A program made the position numbers and the translations under genes. Source: Polaribacter sp. SA4-10 (GTDB taxonomy: Bacteria > Bacteroidota > Bacteroidia > Flavobacteriales > Flavobacteriaceae). Taken from it: a DNA stretch of 64,000 bases. Positions 51,979 through 60,084 of the stretch are shown in pieces. The DNA is taken from the NCBI RefSeq assembly GCF_002163835.1, contig NZ_CP019331.1, positions 2,207,001 to 2,271,000 of the forward strand. The letters are read 5' to 3'. Position 1 is the first letter of the stretch; each line of letters starts with the position of its first letter. A model generated the notes under the pieces. It ran no database searches. It saw only the letters and a list, made by a program, of their open reading frames with translations, and had not been told where the DNA came from.

Positions 51979-52725
51979 TTATTTTTTATTTACAACTTTA
52001 ATGTACTTATCTAAAGCCATTGTCATAGAAGGTGTTTCTGGAGAAGGTGCAACAATATCACACTTTAAACCGGCTGCTGTAACTGCTGCAACAGTAGAGT
52101 TTCCAAAAGCAGCAATTCTTGTTTCCTTTTGCTCAAAGTTTGGAAAATTCTTGAATAACGATTCTATTCCTGAAGGGCTAAAAAATACAAGCACATCATA
52201 AACCACATTTTCTAAATCTGATAAATCACTTACAACAGTTTTATACAAATCTGCTCTTGTCCAAGTAACTTCAATTTTATTTAATTCTTCTGGAATTAAT
52301 GATTTTAATTTATCCGAAGAAGGTAGTAAGAATTTTTCTGATTTATGCTTTTTAATCAACTTAATTAACTCAGGAAAAGTTCTAAGACCAACATAAATTT
52401 TACGTTTTCTATAAACAACATACTTTTGTAAGTAATAAGCTACAGCTTCAGATTGACAGAAATATTTCATATCATCTGGCACTTTAAAACGCATTTCTTC
52501 AGCAATTCTAAAGAAATGATCTACAGCATTTCTACTCGTCAAAATTATTGCTGTAAAATTATTTAAATCTATTTTCTGACTTCTAACTTCCTTTACTTCA
52601 ATACCTTCAACATGAATAAAAGATCTAAAATCAATCTTTACTTTTTGTTTGTCAGACAAATCAAAATAAGGTGAAGTTTCTGTCTTTGGTGGTGGTTGTG
52701 ATACTAGAATAGTTTTCACTTTCAT
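51979..52725 (-). CDS. hemD: Uroporphyrinogen-III synthase
   Basis: Cyclises hydroxymethylbilane to uroporphyrinogen III in heme biosynthesis. The 248-residue protein has the HemD double-lobed layout; visible marks are AIILTSRNAVDHFFRIAEE (about 55-73), the second-lobe KFLLPSSDKLKSLIPEEL and VLVFFSPSGIESLF (about 175-188), and IAAFGNSTVAAVTAAG. It follows a DUF4271 membrane protein by 17 bases. HemD sequences are poorly conserved, but this SPSGIESLF/GNSTVAA pair is typical. Confidence 0.9.
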   Translation of the reverse strand: MKVKTILVSQPPPKTETSPYFDLSDKQKVKIDFRSFIHVEGIEVKEVRSQKIDLNNFTAIILTSRNAVDHFFRIAEEMRFKVPDDMKYFCQSEAVAYYLQKYVVYRKRKIYVGLRTFPELIKLIKKHKSEKFLLPSSDKLKSLIPEELNKIEVTWTRADLYKTVVSDLSDLENVVYDVLVFFSPSGIESLFKNFPNFEQKETRIAAFGNSTVAAVTAAGLKCDIVAPSPETPSMTMALDKYIKVVNKK

Positions 52726-52742
52726 AAGCTTTCGTTTTGTAT

Positions 52743-53384
52743 TTAAAATATCAATTTAAACAGTATAAATAGGGGTGCTATTTCGAAGGCGCAAAGATAC
52801 AATATAAAATAAAACAACTCACTAAAAATCAGCTTTTTGTTATTTACAACGTGTGCTACAAAACGTATGAAGAATAAGATAGCAGTTAAATAGAATAAAA
52901 AAGAGGCATTAAGCTGAGAGTATTCAACCAAAATAACCCCTCCAAAAAGCAAAAAAGTGATTGCATATAAGTAACTAGTTTTTGAAACTAAAAAAAAATG
53001 AACTCCCTTATTTATTAAGAATAAACTAGAAAATAAATATTCTAAAATCCATTTAACTAAAAAATAAATTAAAACTAATGAAAAAATAGCAAAAAAAGAA
53101 TAAAAACCTTCTTCCCTATTATTTACATTTTCTCTAATGAAAAAATATAAAATTAGAGATAAAACAGTTACAGAAAAGGTAAAAATTAAAATATAAAATC
53201 CTTTAAAAATCATTCTGTTTTCATCTGTTTCAATCTCTACAAAACCCTTATTAAACAAAGCAGAAACGTAGCCTTTTAGTTTTATTGAGTCTATTCCTTT
53301 TAATAAAAAAACAATAGCCAGAAGCAAAACCAAAAGAAGGGTAATAAAATTATTTTCTATAACTATTTTTTCTAGTGCCTGCAC
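52743..53384 (-). CDS. DUF4271 domain membrane protein
   Basis: A 213-residue integral membrane protein with about six to seven helices and the N-terminal basic loop KLKGYVSALFNKGFVEIE, the DUF4271 pattern of Bacteroidota. Function unknown. It is immediately upstream of hemD on the same strand, an association I recognise from other flavobacteria, so a role linked to heme or to the envelope is possible. A TAnnTTTG box precedes it. Confidence 0.85.
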   Translation of the reverse strand: MQALEKIVIENNFITLLLVLLLAIVFLLKGIDSIKLKGYVSALFNKGFVEIETDENRMIFKGFYILIFTFSVTVLSLILYFFIRENVNNREEGFYSFFAIFSLVLIYFLVKWILEYLFSSLFLINKGVHFFLVSKTSYLYAITFLLFGGVILVEYSQLNASFLFYLTAILFFIRFVAHVVNNKKLIFSELFYFILYLCAFEIAPLFILFKLIF

Positions 53385-53408
53385 TTTTTTGTTTTAGTAA
53401 TATTAACA

Positions 53409-53416
53409 CAAAATTA
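53409..53416 (-). promoter_or_regulatory. -7 promoter box TAATTTTG for the DUF4271-hemD operon
   Basis: Minus-strand TAATTTTG matches TAnnTTTG, 24 bases before the start at 53384. It is divergent from the box at 53431-53438. Confidence 0.5.
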
Positions 53417-53430
53417 GTAATTAAATAATG

Positions 53431-53438
53431 TATATTTG
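53431..53438 (+). promoter_or_regulatory. -7 promoter box TATATTTG for the GT2-pyrC operon
   Basis: TATATTTG matches TAnnTTTG and lies 26 bases before the ATG at 53465. Confidence 0.6.
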
Positions 53439-53464
53439 TCTTCTTACTACATGAAAATTTATTT

Positions 53465-54187
53465 ATGTCTGACACGCTAGTTATTATCCCTACCTATAAC
53501 GAAAAGGAAAACATTGAGGCGATTATTAGAGCTACATTTAATCAAGAAAAAAAATTTAATATTTTAATTGTTGATGACAACTCTCCTGATGGAACTTCTG
53601 AAATTGTAACCAAACTAATTACTGAATATCCAAATAAGCTTTTTTTAGAAAAAAGGCTAGGAAAAAGCGGATTAGGAACTGCATATATTCATGGTTTTAA
53701 ATGGGCAATTGATAAAAAATACGATTACATTATAGAAATGGATGCCGATTTTTCTCATAACCCTAAAGATTTAATTCGCTTATACAACGCTTGTCATAAA
53801 GATAGTGCGGATGTATCTGTTGGTTCTAGATATGTAGAAAATAAAGTGAATGTTGTAAATTGGGATATAAAAAGATTATTACTTTCTTATTTTGCATCTA
53901 AATATGTGCGTTTTATTACAAGAATACCTGTTTTTGATACAACTGCCGGTTTTGTTTGCTACAAGCGTACTGTTTTAGAAACTATTAAATTAGATAAAAT
54001 AAAATTTGTAGGGTATGCTTTTCAAATTGAAATGAAATTTAAAGCTTGGAAACATAAATTTAAGATAAAAGAAGTTTCTGTTGTGTTTACAGATAGAACT
54101 TTAGGAGAATCTAAAATGAGTGGAAACATTGTATCCGAAGCACTTTTTGGAGTAATAAAAATGCGTTTAAACGGATTACCAAAATAA
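53465..54187 (+). CDS. Polyprenol-phosphate mannose synthase-like glycosyltransferase (GT2)
   Basis: A 240-residue inverting glycosyltransferase of the dolichol-phosphate mannose synthase group: VIIPTYNEKENIEAII at 6-21, the metal-binding DDNSPDGT, and EMDADFSHNPKDL (about 94-106), GSRYV and DTTAGFVCYKR. It lacks the C-terminal membrane helices of bifunctional forms, so it is a soluble Ppm1-like enzyme that makes polyprenyl-phosphate mannose (or a related sugar). It heads a run with a GNAT gene, pyrC and a DUF4296 gene, an arrangement recurrent in Bacteroidota. Confidence 0.85.
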   Translation: MSDTLVIIPTYNEKENIEAIIRATFNQEKKFNILIVDDNSPDGTSEIVTKLITEYPNKLFLEKRLGKSGLGTAYIHGFKWAIDKKYDYIIEMDADFSHNPKDLIRLYNACHKDSADVSVGSRYVENKVNVVNWDIKRLLLSYFASKYVRFITRIPVFDTTAGFVCYKRTVLETIKLDKIKFVGYAFQIEMKFKAWKHKFKIKEVSVVFTDRTLGESKMSGNIVSEALFGVIKMRLNGLPK

Positions 54188-54192
54188 ATATA

Positions 54193-54654
54193 ATGAGTGA
54201 AATTTCTATAAGACCCTCAAAAATTGAAGATCTAAAAACCTTATTAGAATTTGAACAAGGTGTTATAAAGGCAGAAAGACCTTTAGATCCATTGTTAAAA
54301 GAAGGAAAAATCACTTATTATAATATTACAGAATTAATTACTTCAGAAAACATTCAGCTTTTAGTTGCAATGTCTAATAATGAAATTGTTGGATCTGGTT
54401 ATATAAGATTAGAAAACTCTAATCATTACCAAAAAAACCCACTTCATGGTTATATTGGTTTTATGTTTGTAAAACCTGCTTTTAGAGGACAAAAAATTAG
54501 TGCAAAAATTTTAGAATCTTTAAAAAATTGGGGAAAAGAAAAAGAATTAAAAGAATTAAGATTAGATGTTTATAGCAATAATCTATCTGCAATAAAATCT
54601 TATAGCCGTTTTGGTTTTAATAACAGTTTGGTAAATATGAAAATGGAAATTTAA
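54193..54654 (+). CDS. GNAT-family N-acetyltransferase
   Basis: A 153-residue acetyltransferase. The acetyl-CoA-binding motif A region is GYIGFMFVKPAFRGQKISAKIL (about 86-107) with R/Q-x-x-G/A pattern RGQKIS, and motif B follows as ELRLDVYSNNLSAIKSYSRFGF. Substrate unknown; the position between a GT2 gene (five bases) and pyrC (eight bases) is probably incidental. Length and fold are standard. Confidence 0.85.
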   Translation: MSEISIRPSKIEDLKTLLEFEQGVIKAERPLDPLLKEGKITYYNITELITSENIQLLVAMSNNEIVGSGYIRLENSNHYQKNPLHGYIGFMFVKPAFRGQKISAKILESLKNWGKEKELKELRLDVYSNNLSAIKSYSRFGFNNSLVNMKMEI

Positions 54655-54662
54655 TTAAAAAA

Positions 54663-56003
54663 ATGACACAATTTACTTTAATAAAAAACGCAAGAATAGT
54701 TAATGAAAACAACATTTTTAAAGGTGATGTTCTTATTGAAAATGAAATTATAAAAGAAATTTCTACAGAAATAAATCCACCTGAAAACACAAAAATTATA
54801 AACGCAGAAGGAAATTATTTAATTCCTGGTTTTATAGATGATCAAGTGCATTTTAGAGAACCTGGTTTAACACATAAAGCAAATATTGCAACAGAAAGTA
54901 AGGCTGCAATTGCTGGTGGAATTACTACTTTTATAGAAATGCCAAACACAGTACCTCAAGCAACTACGCAAGATTTATTAGAAGATAAATTTAAAATTGC
55001 TGCAAATGATTCGTACGCAAATTATTCATTTATGTTTGGTGGAACAAATGATAATTTAGAGGAATTGTTAAAAACAGACCCTAAAAAAGTAGCCGGAATT
55101 AAATTGTTTTTAGGTTCTTCTACAGGAAATATGTTGGTTGATGATGAAGCTATCTTAGAGAAAATTTTCTCTTCAACAAAAATGATTATTTCTGTACATT
55201 GTGAAGACGAGGCAACGATCAGAAAAAATACAGAAAAATTTAAAGCTGAGTTTGGAGATGATATTCCTGTTAAATATCATCCAATTATTAGAAGTGAAGA
55301 AGCCTGTTATTTATCCTCTTCAAAAGCAATCGCTTTAGCTAAAAAGACAGGTGCAAGATTGCATATTTTTCATGTTTCAACCGCAAAAGAGACAGCACTT
55401 TTTAGAAATGATATCCCTTTAGAGGAAAAACAAATTACTGCAGAAGTTTGTATTCATCATCTATGGTTTTCAGATAAAGATTATGACGAAAAAGGAATGC
55501 TAATAAAATGGAACCCTGCTGTAAAAACCGAAAAAGACAGACTAGGTTTGTGGGAAGCTTTGTTAGATGACAGGATTGATGTACTTGCAACAGATCATGC
55601 TCCTCATAGAATTGAAGAAAAAGACAATGTATATGCAAAAGCGCCAAGTGGTGGGCCATTAGTACAACATGCTGTTACAGCAATTTTAGAAAAAGTAAAA
55701 GAAGGCGTTATTTCTATTGAAAAAGCGGTAGAAAAAATGAGCCATAATCCTGCAAAATTATTTCAAATTGAAAAAAGAGGTTTTATAAAAGAAGGTTTTT
55801 ATGCAGATTTGGTTTTGATAAATCCAAACAAATCTTGGACTGTTTCTAAAGACAATATTTTATATAAATGTGGTTGGTCTCCTTTTGAAGGAACAACATT
55901 TTCATCTACAATAACACATACTTTTGTAAACGGGAATTTAATGTATAATGAAGGTGTTTTTAACGAAGAAATTAAAGGTAAAAGACTAACTTTTAATAGG
56001 TAA
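54663..56003 (+). CDS. pyrC: Dihydroorotase (class I, Bacteroidota type)
   Basis: Third step of pyrimidine synthesis, cyclising carbamoyl-aspartate to dihydroorotate. The 446-residue amidohydrolase has GFIDDQVHFREPGLTH (57-72), EMPNTVPQ, FLGSSTGNMLV, VHCEDE, IFHVSTAKE and ATDHAPH. The first histidine of the usual DxHxH metal motif is Gln61 here (DDQVH), which I believe is normal in the Bacteroidota branch, including the Porphyromonas enzyme. Remaining ligands (His63, later His and Asp) are present. Eight bases after the GNAT gene; two before DUF4296. Confidence 0.92.
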   Translation: MTQFTLIKNARIVNENNIFKGDVLIENEIIKEISTEINPPENTKIINAEGNYLIPGFIDDQVHFREPGLTHKANIATESKAAIAGGITTFIEMPNTVPQATTQDLLEDKFKIAANDSYANYSFMFGGTNDNLEELLKTDPKKVAGIKLFLGSSTGNMLVDDEAILEKIFSSTKMIISVHCEDEATIRKNTEKFKAEFGDDIPVKYHPIIRSEEACYLSSSKAIALAKKTGARLHIFHVSTAKETALFRNDIPLEEKQITAEVCIHHLWFSDKDYDEKGMLIKWNPAVKTEKDRLGLWEALLDDRIDVLATDHAPHRIEEKDNVYAKAPSGGPLVQHAVTAILEKVKEGVISIEKAVEKMSHNPAKLFQIEKRGFIKEGFYADLVLINPNKSWTVSKDNILYKCGWSPFEGTTFSSTITHTFVNGNLMYNEGVFNEEIKGKRLTFNR

Positions 56004-56005
56004 TT

Positions 56006-56518
56006 ATGAATAAAAGCTTATACCTAATACTTTTAATTTTCTTGTTTTCTTGTACAAGTAACACCATTTTTGAAAAACCAAAAGATCTCATTCCTAAAGA
56101 CAGTATGAGTCTTTTAATTCAGGAAATGATGATTGCTTCTTCTGCTAAACATATAAAAAACATAAACCAACAAAAGAATATTAATTATATGCCTTTTGTC
56201 AGTGAAAGGTACAAGATTGATAGTTTACGTTTTCAGAAAAGTAATCTTTATTATATGTCTAAAATAGATCTATATGAAGAAATTCTTACAGATGCCAAAA
56301 CATCTCTTCAAAGTAGAAAAGATCTTTTTTCTAAATTAAAAACAGCATTAGATTCTATTAGAAAAGATTCTATCAGTAATATAGGAAAGAAAGAAAGGCT
56401 TTTAATTTCTCATAAAAAAGACGCAATAGAGAATTTAACAAATATGATATTTCCTAAAATAGATACTTTAAATAAAAAATTATTGATAGATACAGTAAGT
56501 GAAAAACCTAATTTTTAA
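56006..56518 (+). CDS. DUF4296 domain lipoprotein
   Basis: A 170-residue Bacteroidota-specific lipoprotein (lipobox LFSC, Cys16). The mature part has PKDLIPKDSMSLLIQEMMIASS and a helix ending in DSLRFQKSNLYYMSKIDLYEEIL, the DUF4296 pattern. Function unknown. It follows pyrC by two bases and converges with an epimerase gene, sharing 11 bases at the 3' ends. Confidence 0.88.
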   Translation: MNKSLYLILLIFLFSCTSNTIFEKPKDLIPKDSMSLLIQEMMIASSAKHIKNINQQKNINYMPFVSERYKIDSLRFQKSNLYYMSKIDLYEEILTDAKTSLQSRKDLFSKLKTALDSIRKDSISNIGKKERLLISHKKDAIENLTNMIFPKIDTLNKKLLIDTVSEKPNF

Positions 56519-57509
56519 GGTAATTATTGGAAGTTCTCTTTATTGATTTTTCTATTGATTCAAACTCAAAATTAAGTAGTTTTTTAATTTTTTCTGATGA
56601 ATATTTAGAAACACTATGTGCAGATCTTGCAGAGTATTTACTCAACAAAGGGGGGGTGCCAGAAATAGCTGACAAGAAACTAGAAATTCGCCAAAAAATA
56701 GAAGTCTGCCAAGGTTTTATACTTTTACTTGGTCTTTTTTTACCAAAACCATCCGCAATTAAAAAGAAAACTTCTTTAAAAGATTTGTTTTCTGAAACTA
56801 AAATAAAACGTTCGTTTTTAACTTCTGAATTCATTAATAAAATCATAGATGCTACCACATCTTTTACACCTACAAAACCGGTAATTCCTTCTGTAAAATA
56901 CTTAAATCCATTATAAATTTGGGAAAATAATTTTCCTGAACCAGAATTCCAAAAACCACTTCCTAAAATTACTCCAGGATTTACAATAACAACCTTAACT
57001 CCTTCTTGGCTAGCACGCCAAATTTCCATTTCTGCACCAAATTTTGTAATTGAATAACCACTGTTATCTTTTTGACTATTCCACTCATTTTCTTCTGTAA
57101 CTATATTGCCATTTAGAGAATCGCCAATAGCAGCAATTGAACCTACAAAACATAGTTTTTTTACTTTGGCATCAATAGCTAAATTAACAACAATTGCAGT
57201 TCCATGAATATTTACTTTACGCATTTCTCTATAATCTTTTGGATTAAAAGAAATTAAAGCAGCACAATGATATACTTTATCTACCTCTAAAAAAGCAGGA
57301 ATCATTGAAGGAACTTCTGTAATATCTGCTTTAAACCATTCAATTTTAGAGAACAGTTTTTCATCATCTGTATATAAAGAAAACACGTTTTTAACGCTTT
57401 CTATTTTATTTTCTGAACGATAAATAGCACGCACTTTTTTATCACTTGCAATTAAATGATACAATAGATGTGCGCCTACTAAACCTGTTCCTCCGGTTAC
57501 TAAAATCAT
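56508..57509 (-). CDS. NAD-dependent epimerase/dehydratase family protein
   Basis: A 333-residue extended short-chain dehydrogenase. The Rossmann motif VTGGTGLVGAHLL is at residues 4-16 and the catalytic Tyr-Lys pair is YSITKFGAE (about 149-157). It resembles the 3-beta-hydroxysteroid dehydrogenase/dihydroflavonol reductase-like group; the true substrate is unknown. It overlaps the DUF4296 3' end by 11 bases. An upstream promoter box gives it its own message. The neighbour order pyrC-DUF4296-epimerase-tyrS is common in flavobacteria. Confidence 0.85.
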   Translation of the reverse strand: MILVTGGTGLVGAHLLYHLIASDKKVRAIYRSENKIESVKNVFSLYTDDEKLFSKIEWFKADITEVPSMIPAFLEVDKVYHCAALISFNPKDYREMRKVNIHGTAIVVNLAIDAKVKKLCFVGSIAAIGDSLNGNIVTEENEWNSQKDNSGYSITKFGAEMEIWRASQEGVKVVIVNPGVILGSGFWNSGSGKLFSQIYNGFKYFTEGITGFVGVKDVVASMILLMNSEVKNERFILVSENKSFKEVFFLIADGFGKKRPSKSIKPWQTSIFWRISSFLSAISGTPPLLSKYSARSAHSVSKYSSEKIKKLLNFEFESIEKSIKRTSNNYLKN

Positions 57510-57552
57510 GTAAAAATCAATTTATAAAAAGAGAATTTTTCTATTTTTATTT

Positions 57553-57560
57553 CAAAAGTA
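57553..57560 (-). promoter_or_regulatory. -7 promoter box TACTTTTG for the epimerase
   Basis: Minus-strand TACTTTTG matches TAnnTTTG, 43 bases before the start codon at 57509. Confidence 0.4.
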
Positions 57561-57621
57561 CTAAAATTTAAAAGGGTAAAATTCATCCTATCTAAAAATT
57601 AGATTTTTTCATTGATAAATG

Positions 57622-57629
57622 TATCTTTG
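57622..57629 (+). promoter_or_regulatory. -7 promoter box TATCTTTG for tyrS
   Basis: TATCTTTG matches TAnnTTTG and ends 16 bases before the ATG at 57646. A start at 57619 would lie upstream of the box. Confidence 0.6.
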
Positions 57630-57645
57630 TTGCCTGATTAATTTT

Positions 57646-58944
57646 ATGGAAATGACAAACTTTGTTGAAGAATTACGTTGGCGTGGATTATTACATGATA
57701 TCATGCCAGATACAGAAGAATATTTATTAAAAAACAAAACAGCTGGTTATATTGGCTTTGATCCTACTGCAGATTCTTTGCATATTGGTAGTTTGGTACA
57801 AATATTCATTTTAAAACATTTTCAAAACGCAGGCCATAATCCCATTGCTTTAATTGGTGGCGCAACAGGAATGGTTGGAGACCCTTCTGGTAAATCTGCA
57901 GAAAGAAATTTGTTAGATGAAGCTACATTAGAAAAAAATATTGCGGGAGTTAGAGAAAATTTAGAGCGTTTTTTAGATTTTGATGCAACCGCAGAAAATA
58001 AAGCTGAATTAGTAAACAATTACGATTGGATGAAAGATATTTCTTTAATCGATTTTGTTAGAGATACCGGAAAACATATTACTGTAAATTACATGATGTC
58101 TAAAGATTCTGTAAAGAAACGTTTAGGCTCTGAATCTTCCGTTGGAATGAGTTTTACAGAGTTTACCTACCAATTATTTCAAGGATACGATTTTTATCAC
58201 CTGTACAAAGAGAAGAATTGTAAATTACAAATGGGTGGTTCAGACCAATGGGGAAATATTACAACGGGTACAGAATTAATACGTAGAAAAGCACAAGGAA
58301 AAGCGTACGCTATTACAGTTCCTTTGGTTACAAAGGCAGATGGAACAAAATTTGGTAAAACGGAAGGTGGTAATATTTGGTTAAATGCAGACAGAACTTC
58401 ACCTTACAAATTTTATCAATATTGGTTAAATTCTTCAGATGAAGATGCAGAAAACTTCATTAAAAAATTTACTTTTTTAGATAAAGAAACTATAGAAAAT
58501 TTAATTGTAGAGCACAAAGAAAATCCGCATTTACGTTTATTACAAAAAAAGCTTGGAGAAGAAGTAACCATAATAACACATGGTAAAGAAGCGTATGAAA
58601 ATGCTTTAAAAGCTTCTAATATTTTATTTGGAAAATCTACTGCTTCTGATTTAAAATCTTTAGACGAACAAACGTTTTTAGATGTTTTTGATGGTGTGCC
58701 ACAAGCAACTGTTTCTAAAGAAGATGTAGAAAATGGTTTGGATATGATTGGTGCTTTATCTGCTAAAACGAACTTTCTAAATTCTAATGGTGATGCTAGA
58801 AGAGCGTTAAAAGAGAACGCAATTTCTGTAAACAAAGAAAAAGTAAAAGAAGATTTTACGATTTCTAAAGAAGATTTAATTGCAAATAAATATGTGTTAT
58901 TACAGCGTGGTAAAAAAACATATTATTTACTAAAAGTTGAGTAA
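57646..58944 (+). CDS. tyrS: Tyrosyl-tRNA synthetase
   Basis: Charges tRNA-Tyr. Class Ic synthetase with FDPTADSLHIGSL (HIGH motif, near residue 40), the tyrosine-binding QGYDFYHLY and GGSDQWGN, KFGKTEGG (KMSKS equivalent, KFGKT form of bacterial TyrRS) and a C-terminal S4-like RNA-binding domain (DARRALKENAISVNKEKV). The start is the ATG at 57646 (the next ATG is 57652): a promoter box at 57622-57629 excludes a start at 57619. A bidirectional terminator follows. Confidence 0.97.
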   Translation: MEMTNFVEELRWRGLLHDIMPDTEEYLLKNKTAGYIGFDPTADSLHIGSLVQIFILKHFQNAGHNPIALIGGATGMVGDPSGKSAERNLLDEATLEKNIAGVRENLERFLDFDATAENKAELVNNYDWMKDISLIDFVRDTGKHITVNYMMSKDSVKKRLGSESSVGMSFTEFTYQLFQGYDFYHLYKEKNCKLQMGGSDQWGNITTGTELIRRKAQGKAYAITVPLVTKADGTKFGKTEGGNIWLNADRTSPYKFYQYWLNSSDEDAENFIKKFTFLDKETIENLIVEHKENPHLRLLQKKLGEEVTIITHGKEAYENALKASNILFGKSTASDLKSLDEQTFLDVFDGVPQATVSKEDVENGLDMIGALSAKTNFLNSNGDARRALKENAISVNKEKVKEDFTISKEDLIANKYVLLQRGKKTYYLLKVE

Positions 58945-58963
58945 TATTAACTTTATAAAACAT

Positions 58964-58995
58964 AAAAAAGAGCTGAATTACTTCAGCTCTTTTTT
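58964..58995. terminator. Bidirectional terminator between tyrS and the YHS gene
   Basis: Fourteen-base arms (58964-58977 and 58982-58995) around TTAC, with A and T runs. It stops tyrS and the convergent gene at 59033. Confidence 0.9.
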
Positions 58996-59032
58996 TATCA
59001 TCATTCACAAACTCCCCCAAGTCTGCTTGCCA

Positions 59033-59482
59033 TTAATTTTTAGTTTTTAGTTTTTCCCAATTTATATCTGCTTGTTTTTGTAACTTTTCGGCACCTTCAT
59101 TTGTCCATATTTCAAGAGTATTTGTTCCCCAAGAATTATAAAATAAATATAATTTTTCGTCCCTTATTTCAAATGTTTTAGGATCGATAGAAACTTTTTC
59201 TCCATTTTTACCAATTGCAAATGCACAATATCCTCCATATTGAGGAATAAATTTCTCTGGCGAATTTTTAAATTTCTCTAAATGTTCTTTAGATGAAAAC
59301 TTAAATTTTACTCCTTCAAAAATTGCTATAAATTTCTTGTCTCCTTTTTCTGCTTTGTTATTAAAGTACGCTACAACATCATAACCTTCTGCTACAAAAC
59401 CTGTTTTTGTATTGTAATCTGTTTTTTGGGCAAAAGAGGTGAAAGAAACTAAAAGGAAAAAAAAGATAACTAAATTTTTCAT
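59033..59482 (-). CDS. YHS domain secreted protein
   Basis: A 149-residue secreted protein (signal peptide to about residue 18, FAQ). The middle EGYDVVAYFNNKAEKGDKKF with FKFSSKEHLEKFKNSPEKFIPQYGGYCAFAIG is a YHS domain, thought to bind metal in other proteins; here it carries one Cys and several Tyr/His. Bacteroidota YHS proteins of this type are often called tat-independent or heme-associated, but function is not known. Single gene; two inverted repeats surround its start. Confidence 0.8.
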   Translation of the reverse strand: MKNLVIFFFLLVSFTSFAQKTDYNTKTGFVAEGYDVVAYFNNKAEKGDKKFIAIFEGVKFKFSSKEHLEKFKNSPEKFIPQYGGYCAFAIGKNGEKVSIDPKTFEIRDEKLYLFYNSWGTNTLEIWTNEGAEKLQKQADINWEKLKTKN

Positions 59483-59509
59483 CGAGTATGGTTTTTCAAT
59501 TTGTCGATG

Positions 59510-59583
59510 AATTTTTTAGAACATTACAATAAAACCTCAGTAAGGTGTTTAATTCATTTTTAGTAATGTTCCACTAAAAAAAA
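59510..59583. repeat. Nested inverted repeats upstream of the YHS gene
   Basis: GAACATTAC (59519-59527) and GTAATGTTC (59563-59571) are perfect arms around 35 bases, extended by TTTTTTAG and CTAAAAAA outside. Inside, AAAACCT and AGGTGTTT form a second stem. It lies between the mscL stop and the YHS start. Confidence 0.4.
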
Positions 59584-59618
59584 TGAAAATATGTTTAAAA
59601 AAGAATCAAGTTAACAAA

Positions 59619-60077
59619 CTATTTTTTTTCTGCCAAGACTTTTTTCAAATACTCATTTTGCTTTTCTAACAGTTCATTTGTTTTGTTCATCAACTCAATG
59701 TTTTTAGGTGTAACAATCGTTTTGTTTTTAGGGTCCTCTGCTTTTTTCTTTATAGAATTCATTATTTTTACCACAATAAAAACAGTAAAAGCAATAACTA
59801 AAAAATCGATTCCTGCACCCACTAATTTACCATAACCAATTGCAATTTCTTCTGGTTTAGTAACTCCGTCAATAACAATAGCTTCTCTTAAAATAAACTT
59901 TTTATTTTCCCAATTTGTACCATTTGTTAAAAAAGATAATGGAGGCATTAAAACCTCTTTTACAAGTACATTTACTACTTTATTAAATGCTGCACCAATG
60001 ATAACACCAATAGCAATATCTATCATGTTTCCTTTTACAGCAAATTCTTTAAACTCTTGAAACAATTTTATTTTCAT
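59619..60077 (-). CDS. mscL: Large-conductance mechanosensitive channel
   Basis: Inner-membrane emergency valve for hypo-osmotic shock. The 152-residue protein has the N-terminal amphipathic helix FQEFKEFAVKGNMIDIAIGV, TM1 IGVIIGAAFNKVV with the pore-lining residues, TM2 GAGIDFLVIAFTVFIVV and a charged, coiled C-terminus (NKTNELLEKQNEYLKKVL). It is eight bases behind a LuxE-like gene, so both may be on one message. A second mechanosensitive channel of the MscS type lies at 24778-25578. Confidence 0.95.
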   Translation of the reverse strand: MKIKLFQEFKEFAVKGNMIDIAIGVIIGAAFNKVVNVLVKEVLMPPLSFLTNGTNWENKKFILREAIVIDGVTKPEEIAIGYGKLVGAGIDFLVIAFTVFIVVKIMNSIKKKAEDPKNKTIVTPKNIELMNKTNELLEKQNEYLKKVLAEKK

Positions 60078-60084
60078 ACTTTTT

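Noticed and set aside
56527..56916. 129-codon open frame on the plus strand antisense to the epimerase
   Set aside because: Lies wholly within the opposite-strand epimerase, which has a proper Rossmann motif and catalytic Tyr-Lys pair.
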